Shown piece after piece: positions 60,410 through 64,000 of a stretch of 64,000 nucleotides of DNA. Numbering within the stretch: the stretch's first letter is position 1; each line of letters opens with the position of its first letter. The translations under genes were made by a program, and so were the position numbers. The stretch is from contig CP013099.1 in the NCBI GenBank assembly GCA_001447805.1, positions 2,737,181 to 2,801,180 on the forward strand, written 5' to 3'. The notes under the pieces are model-generated. The model had not been told where the DNA came from and ran no database searches. It worked only from the letters and a program-made list of their open reading frames with translations. The DNA is from Candidatus Tenderia electrophaga. GTDB taxonomy: Bacteria; Pseudomonadota; Gammaproteobacteria; Tenderiales; Tenderiaceae.

Positions 60410-62164
60410 ATGGCCAAGCAGAGCGCAGCAGATATCTTGGTGGAACGCCTGCTGGATTGGGGTGTAGAGGTGGTATTCGGCATGCCCGGCGACGGCATCA
60501 ACGGCCTCATGGAAGCGCTGCGCAAATGCAGTCAACGTATACAATTCATCCAGGTACGCCATGAAGAGGCGGCCGCCTTCATGGCCTGCGCCTATGCCAA
60601 GTACAGCGGTCGACTGGGGGTCTGCCTGGCCACCTCCGGTCCCGGCGGCATTCATCTACTCAACGGTCTCTACGATGCCAAACTGGACGGGCAGCCGGTA
60701 CTGGCCCTGACGGGTCTGCAATTTCATGACCTGATCGGTACCAGCACTCAGCAGGACGTGGAATTGGACAAACTGTTTATGGATGTGGCCAAGTTCAACG
60801 CCCGCATCATGGGCGCCGCCCATGTGGAGAACATGGTGGACGTGGCCTGCCGCACAGCGTTGGCCTATCAAGGGGTGAGCCATCTGACCTTTCCGGTGGA
60901 TCTGCAAAGCGCGCCGGCTGAACGCAAGGGATCCAAGCGCAACATCCCCTATCACAGCTCCGATGAATTCGCCCGCACAGCCCGACTGCCCACGCGCCAA
61001 GATCTGGAACAGGCGGCGGCGATCCTCAACAGCGGAGAACGCATCGTCATCCTCGCCGGCCGCGGCGCCTTGGGCGCCACCGACGAGCTACTGGAACTGG
61101 CGGAGCGACTCGGCGCCCCCATCGCCAAGGCCTTATTGGGCAAGGCATGCGTCCCCGACGACAGTCCTTACACCACCGGCCCGGTGGGCATGCTGGGCAG
61201 CCGCCCCTCACAACAGGCCTTGGAAAACTGCGATACCCTGCTGATTGTCGGCAGCAGTTTCCCCTATATCGAATATTATCCTGCCCCCGGTCAGGCGCGG
61301 GCGGTACAGATTGAACTGGACCCGGCCCGCCTGGGGCTGCGCTATCCCGTCGAGGTGGGATTGATCGGCGACAGCGCCCGTACCCTGCAAGAGCTGTTAC
61401 CGCTCCTGGAATACCAGGAGAAACGCGATTTTCTTGAACGGGCACAACAGGGAATGGAGGATTGGCAGGCGCTGATGCGCGACCGCGGCACTGTCCGGGA
61501 CACACCCATGAAGCCGCAGGTGGTGGCTTGGGAACTTGGCCGACGCCTGCCGGACAACGCCATCGTCTCCTGCGACTCAGGCACCATTACCACCTGGTTT
61601 GCCCGTCAGATCCCGGTCAAACGCGGCCAGATGCACTCTCTTTCCGGCACCCTGGCCAGCATGGCCAACGGCCTGCCCTACGCCATCGCCGCCAAGATTG
61701 CCCACCCTGATCGCCCCAGCGTCGCCTTTGTCGGTGACGGCGGTCTATCCATGCTGATGGCCGAGCTGGCGACCTGTGTCAAATACCAACTGGATGTCAA
61801 GATCGTAGTGATCAAAAACAATTCCCTGGGCATGATCAAGTGGGAACAGATGGTCTTTCTGGGTAATCCTGAATACGGTTGTGAATTGCAACCCATCGAT
61901 TTCGTCAGTGTGGCAAAGGGCTTCGGCGTGAGCGCCTTTCACATCGAGGATCCGGCCGCTTGCGGCGCGACATTGGAGCGGGCCTTTGCCACCGACGGGC
62001 CGGTCTTAGTTGAGGCCTTGGTCGATCCCCACGAACCGCCGCTGCCGCCATCGGTGGACTTAAAAGACGCTAAGCATTTCGCCCAAGCCCTGATCAAGGG
62101 CCAACCCAACCGCAAGAAGATCGCGCTTACCGCCCTCTCGGACAAGGTGCGGGAATTGATCTAG
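60410..62164 (+). CDS. Thiamine-pyrophosphate-dependent enzyme, pyruvate oxidase (PoxB)/acetolactate synthase-like
   Basis: 584 residues. N-terminal pyrimidine-binding domain (GVEVVFGMPGDGINGLMEAL, then VRHEEAAAFMACAYAK with the catalytic Glu ~51), central FAD/DHAP-synthase-like domain (~190-330) and C-terminal PP domain with the TPP motif FVGDGGLSMLMAELATCVKY ... KNNSLGMIKWEQ (~440-480). The best guess is a pyruvate oxidase making acetate under low energy, as with PoxB; acetolactate synthase activity cannot be excluded. PfkB and SOD genes follow on the same strand. Confidence 0.87.
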   Translation: MAKQSAADILVERLLDWGVEVVFGMPGDGINGLMEALRKCSQRIQFIQVRHEEAAAFMACAYAKYSGRLGVCLATSGPGGIHLLNGLYDAKLDGQPVLALTGLQFHDLIGTSTQQDVELDKLFMDVAKFNARIMGAAHVENMVDVACRTALAYQGVSHLTFPVDLQSAPAERKGSKRNIPYHSSDEFARTARLPTRQDLEQAAAILNSGERIVILAGRGALGATDELLELAERLGAPIAKALLGKACVPDDSPYTTGPVGMLGSRPSQQALENCDTLLIVGSSFPYIEYYPAPGQARAVQIELDPARLGLRYPVEVGLIGDSARTLQELLPLLEYQEKRDFLERAQQGMEDWQALMRDRGTVRDTPMKPQVVAWELGRRLPDNAIVSCDSGTITTWFARQIPVKRGQMHSLSGTLASMANGLPYAIAAKIAHPDRPSVAFVGDGGLSMLMAELATCVKYQLDVKIVVIKNNSLGMIKWEQMVFLGNPEYGCELQPIDFVSVAKGFGVSAFHIEDPAACGATLERAFATDGPVLVEALVDPHEPPLPPSVDLKDAKHFAQALIKGQPNRKKIALTALSDKVRELI

Positions 62165-62229
62165 CGCCTTTACCTAACATGGATCACGCAGCAGCGTGTG
62201 AATGTCACCACAGCACTCAAATTATAAAT

Positions 62230-63195
62230 ATGAAACCTATCGCCACACTGACCATGAACCCCGCCGTGGATGTGATCGCCGAGGTGGAACAGCTACAGCC
62301 GGGCAAGAAACTGCGCAGCCCAAGCCGCACTGATCATCCGGGCGGCGGCGGCATCAATGTTGCTCGAGTCATACGCCGCTTCGGCGGCGAGGTCCGGGCG
62401 GTATTCCCCGCCGGGGGCGAGGTGGGCGAGAGACTGTCCCACCTGCTTGAGCGGGAGAATGTTCAGTACCACGCCGTACCGGTAACGGCGCAGCCACGCC
62501 AGAACTTTGTCGTGCATGTAAAACAACCCGATGAGCTATACCACTTCGTCATGCCCGGTGCGCCCCTGAGCGAGGCCGAGGCCGAACGCTGCCTGAAGGA
62601 GTTGCTGCGACTGCAACCGCGGCCCCGTTATCTGGTGGCCAGCGGCAGCCTGCCACCGGGCGTGGATGAAACGTTCTACGCCCGAGTGGCCCATCTCGCC
62701 CATCGACACGACATGCGCTTGATCCTGGATACCTCGGGGGCGCCGCTGCGCGCCGCTCTGGATGAAGGGATCTATTTGATTAAACCCAATCAACGGGAAT
62801 TCGCCGACCTGGCGGGAGAACCCCTGGCCGAAGACGAGACGCAGCGGCGCGAGCAAGTCGCGGCCATGTTGGCACAAGGCAATATGGAGACCCTGATCGT
62901 CACCTTGGGTGAGGCGGGCGCCATCCTGGCCACACCGCAACAACAGATACGGGTCCGCCCACCTGCCATAAAAGGCGTCAGCCCCGTCGGCGCCGGAGAC
63001 AGTTTCGTCGCCCTGCTGGTCCTGAAGCTGGCGCAGGGTAACGCTATGCAAGAGGCGCTTGGCTACGCTGTGGCCGCAGCCGCGGGGGCGGTCCTCACCC
63101 GCGGTACCGAATTATGCCGAGTGCAAGATGTGGAGCGCATCTATGAACAGATGTCGCACGATGACACCGCCATTCAAATCCATGGCAACCCTTAA
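62230..63195 (+). CDS. pfkB: PfkB-family sugar-phosphate kinase (6-phosphofructokinase 2/1-phosphofructokinase type)
   Basis: 321 residues. TMNPAVDVIAEVEQLQPGKK at the start, HPGGGGINVARVIRRFGG (PfkB signature 1, ~38-54), VASGSLPPGV, LIKPNQREFADLAG, and GVSPVGAGDSFVALLVLKLA (signature 2 with the catalytic Asp ~258). It phosphorylates fructose-6-phosphate or a related sugar phosphate. ATG 62230 matches the family start; the 17-codon extension upstream is unlikely. It may let glucan- and trehalose-derived hexose phosphate enter glycolysis. Confidence 0.9.
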   Translation: MKPIATLTMNPAVDVIAEVEQLQPGKKLRSPSRTDHPGGGGINVARVIRRFGGEVRAVFPAGGEVGERLSHLLERENVQYHAVPVTAQPRQNFVVHVKQPDELYHFVMPGAPLSEAEAERCLKELLRLQPRPRYLVASGSLPPGVDETFYARVAHLAHRHDMRLILDTSGAPLRAALDEGIYLIKPNQREFADLAGEPLAEDETQRREQVAAMLAQGNMETLIVTLGEAGAILATPQQQIRVRPPAIKGVSPVGAGDSFVALLVLKLAQGNAMQEALGYAVAAAAGAVLTRGTELCRVQDVERIYEQMSHDDTAIQIHGNP

Positions 63196-63209
63196 AGGAG
63201 GCGAGCACC

Positions 63210-63797
63210 ATGCCCATTGAACTGCCATCCCTACCCTATCCCAAAAACGGCCTGGAACCCTATCTCAGCGCCGAGACCCTCGAGTTTCATCATGACAAAC
63301 ATCATCAAAAATATGTATCCAAACTCAATGGGCTGATCAAAGACACAGAGTTCGCCGCGCAGTCCTTGGAAACGATTATCACCACGGCCCCCATCGGTCC
63401 GATTTTCAACAACGCCGCCCAGGTCTGGAACCACAACTTTTACTGGCGCTGTCTCACGCCTAACGGTGAACAACAACCGGAAGATCCCTTGGCCGAGGCC
63501 ATCGACTCGAGTTTTGGTTCCTATGATCAATTCAAGGCGCAATTCAACCAGGCCGCCACCGACTTGTTCGGGGTGGGATGGGTATGGTTGGTGAAGGATG
63601 GTGCCGGCGTGGTCTCCATACTCGCCACCAAAGACGCCGACAATCCATTAAAACACGGGCGCATTGCCCTGCTCACCTGCGATGTCTGGGAGCATGCCTT
63701 TTACATCGATTATCGCAACGACAAGGCGCGCTATATGCAGGCGTTCTGGCAGGTGTGCAACCTACGCTTCGCCGAGGAACGCTATCGCGCCAATTGA
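63210..63797 (+). CDS. sodB: Superoxide dismutase, Fe/Mn family
   Basis: 195 residues. Metal ligands are visible: His in FHHDKHHQKYV (~28), His in VWNHNFYWRCL (~74), Asp and His in CDVWEHAFYIDYRN (~156-160). PFAM-like N- and C-terminal halves are both complete. The sequence FGVGWVWLVKDG and length fit FeSOD (SodB). It dismutates superoxide in the cytosol. Strong AAAGGAGG before the ATG, 14 bp after pfkB, so the two are probably in one operon. Confidence 0.93.
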   Translation: MPIELPSLPYPKNGLEPYLSAETLEFHHDKHHQKYVSKLNGLIKDTEFAAQSLETIITTAPIGPIFNNAAQVWNHNFYWRCLTPNGEQQPEDPLAEAIDSSFGSYDQFKAQFNQAATDLFGVGWVWLVKDGAGVVSILATKDADNPLKHGRIALLTCDVWEHAFYIDYRNDKARYMQAFWQVCNLRFAEERYRAN

Positions 63798-63863
63798 CCG
63801 GCCTGTGCCGGGTCGAGCAACGCGGCAGATCGGTAAATATTTAAAGGAAAAACGGAGGCGTAT

Positions 63864-64000
63864 ATGACTAAAGTCGCCATCAACGGCCTGGGCCGCATCG
63901 GCCGGGCCACCTCCACCGGGGCCGCCAGCGCCACCATCGATGTTTTGCCGAACTATCGCGGCAAGTTCGACGGTCTGGCCATTCGCGCGCCGGTGGTGGT
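63864..64000 (+). pseudogene. Glyceraldehyde-3-phosphate dehydrogenase with large in-frame internal deletion (runs off window)
   Basis: ATG 63864 with ACGGAGG upstream opens MTKVAINGLGRIGRA, the GAPDH N-terminus with the NAD+-binding G-x-G-x-x-G. The very next codons read TSTGAASATIDVLPNYRGKF, then DGLAIRAPVVV, which in GAPDH lies roughly 190 residues further on. The catalytic Cys region (SNASCTTNCLAP) is therefore absent. The frame stays open to the edge. Either a deleted remnant or a small GAPDH-derived protein; catalysis is not possible. Confidence 0.78.

Overview
The window is about 64 kb of GC-rich bacterial DNA that reads as a gammaproteobacterial chromosome. The organism may be a chemolithotroph or environmental respirer, but that is low-confidence inference. 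Support comes from a Fap-type amyloid operon with a Pseudomonas-like gene order, a PEP-CTERM protein, LigD pieces in the Pseudomonas domain order, and FNR/FixK-type regulatory sites. I saw no rRNA, tRNA, CRISPR array or insertion sequence.

Layout. 1-9.9 kb: end of ligA, an SDR oxidoreductase, DUF72, a PolX polymerase with PHP nuclease domain, an Fpg/Nei glycosylase, several small unknown proteins, a transglutaminase-like protein, a RibD-C reductase and a CaCA exchanger. 9.9-16.5 kb: a class II ribonucleotide reductase remnant, DUF488, tandem DUF427, OsmC-like, a GATase-like protein without its cysteine, DUF5335-like, an extra FtsH and a BON protein. 16.5-22.1 kb (minus strand): a Fap-like functional amyloid operon with a very repetitive Asn/Ser/Asp-rich subunit. 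22.8-45.7 kb: an alpha-glucan/trehalose locus with DUF5752, TreT, TreZ, TreY, GlgC, amylosucrase, a four-gene sugar ABC importer, GlgX, a beta-phosphoglucomutase/OtsB fusion and a GH65 phosphorylase. 45.7-51.8 kb (minus strand): a regulatory block of a CheB-CheR-PAS-histidine kinase, a FixJ-like regulator, a PilZ protein and a Crp/Fnr regulator. 52.3-64 kb: cytochrome c, universal stress protein, LigD split into three genes, a D-2-hydroxyacid dehydrogenase, a P2-type cation ATPase, DUF2267, a PoxB-like TPP enzyme, a PfkB kinase, Fe/Mn superoxide dismutase and an internally deleted GAPDH gene running off the edge.

The unifying signal is a palindrome, CATTGA-N6-TCAATG (core TTGA-N6-TCAA). I count 11 exact cores and 4 one-mismatch cores, all in front of genes or operons. 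In most clear cases a -10-like hexamer lies 30-32 bp from the box centre, which is the geometry of a class II FNR/FixK promoter (box at -41.5). The window also encodes a Crp/Fnr protein with an FNR-type recognition helix, next to a FixJ-like regulator and a PAS kinase. I infer a self-contained FixLJ-FixK-like cascade controlling a low-oxygen or energy-stress programme of carbon-store use, fermentation, DNA end repair and stress proteins. Its gene list resembles the mycobacterial DosR dormancy regulon (OtsB1 architecture, CtpF-like ATPase, PfkB, USP, class II RNR).

Three housekeeping genes (class II RNR, cofactor-independent phosphoglycerate mutase, GAPDH) survive only as copies that keep the N-terminus joined to an internal segment. 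This is a recurrent pattern of decay.
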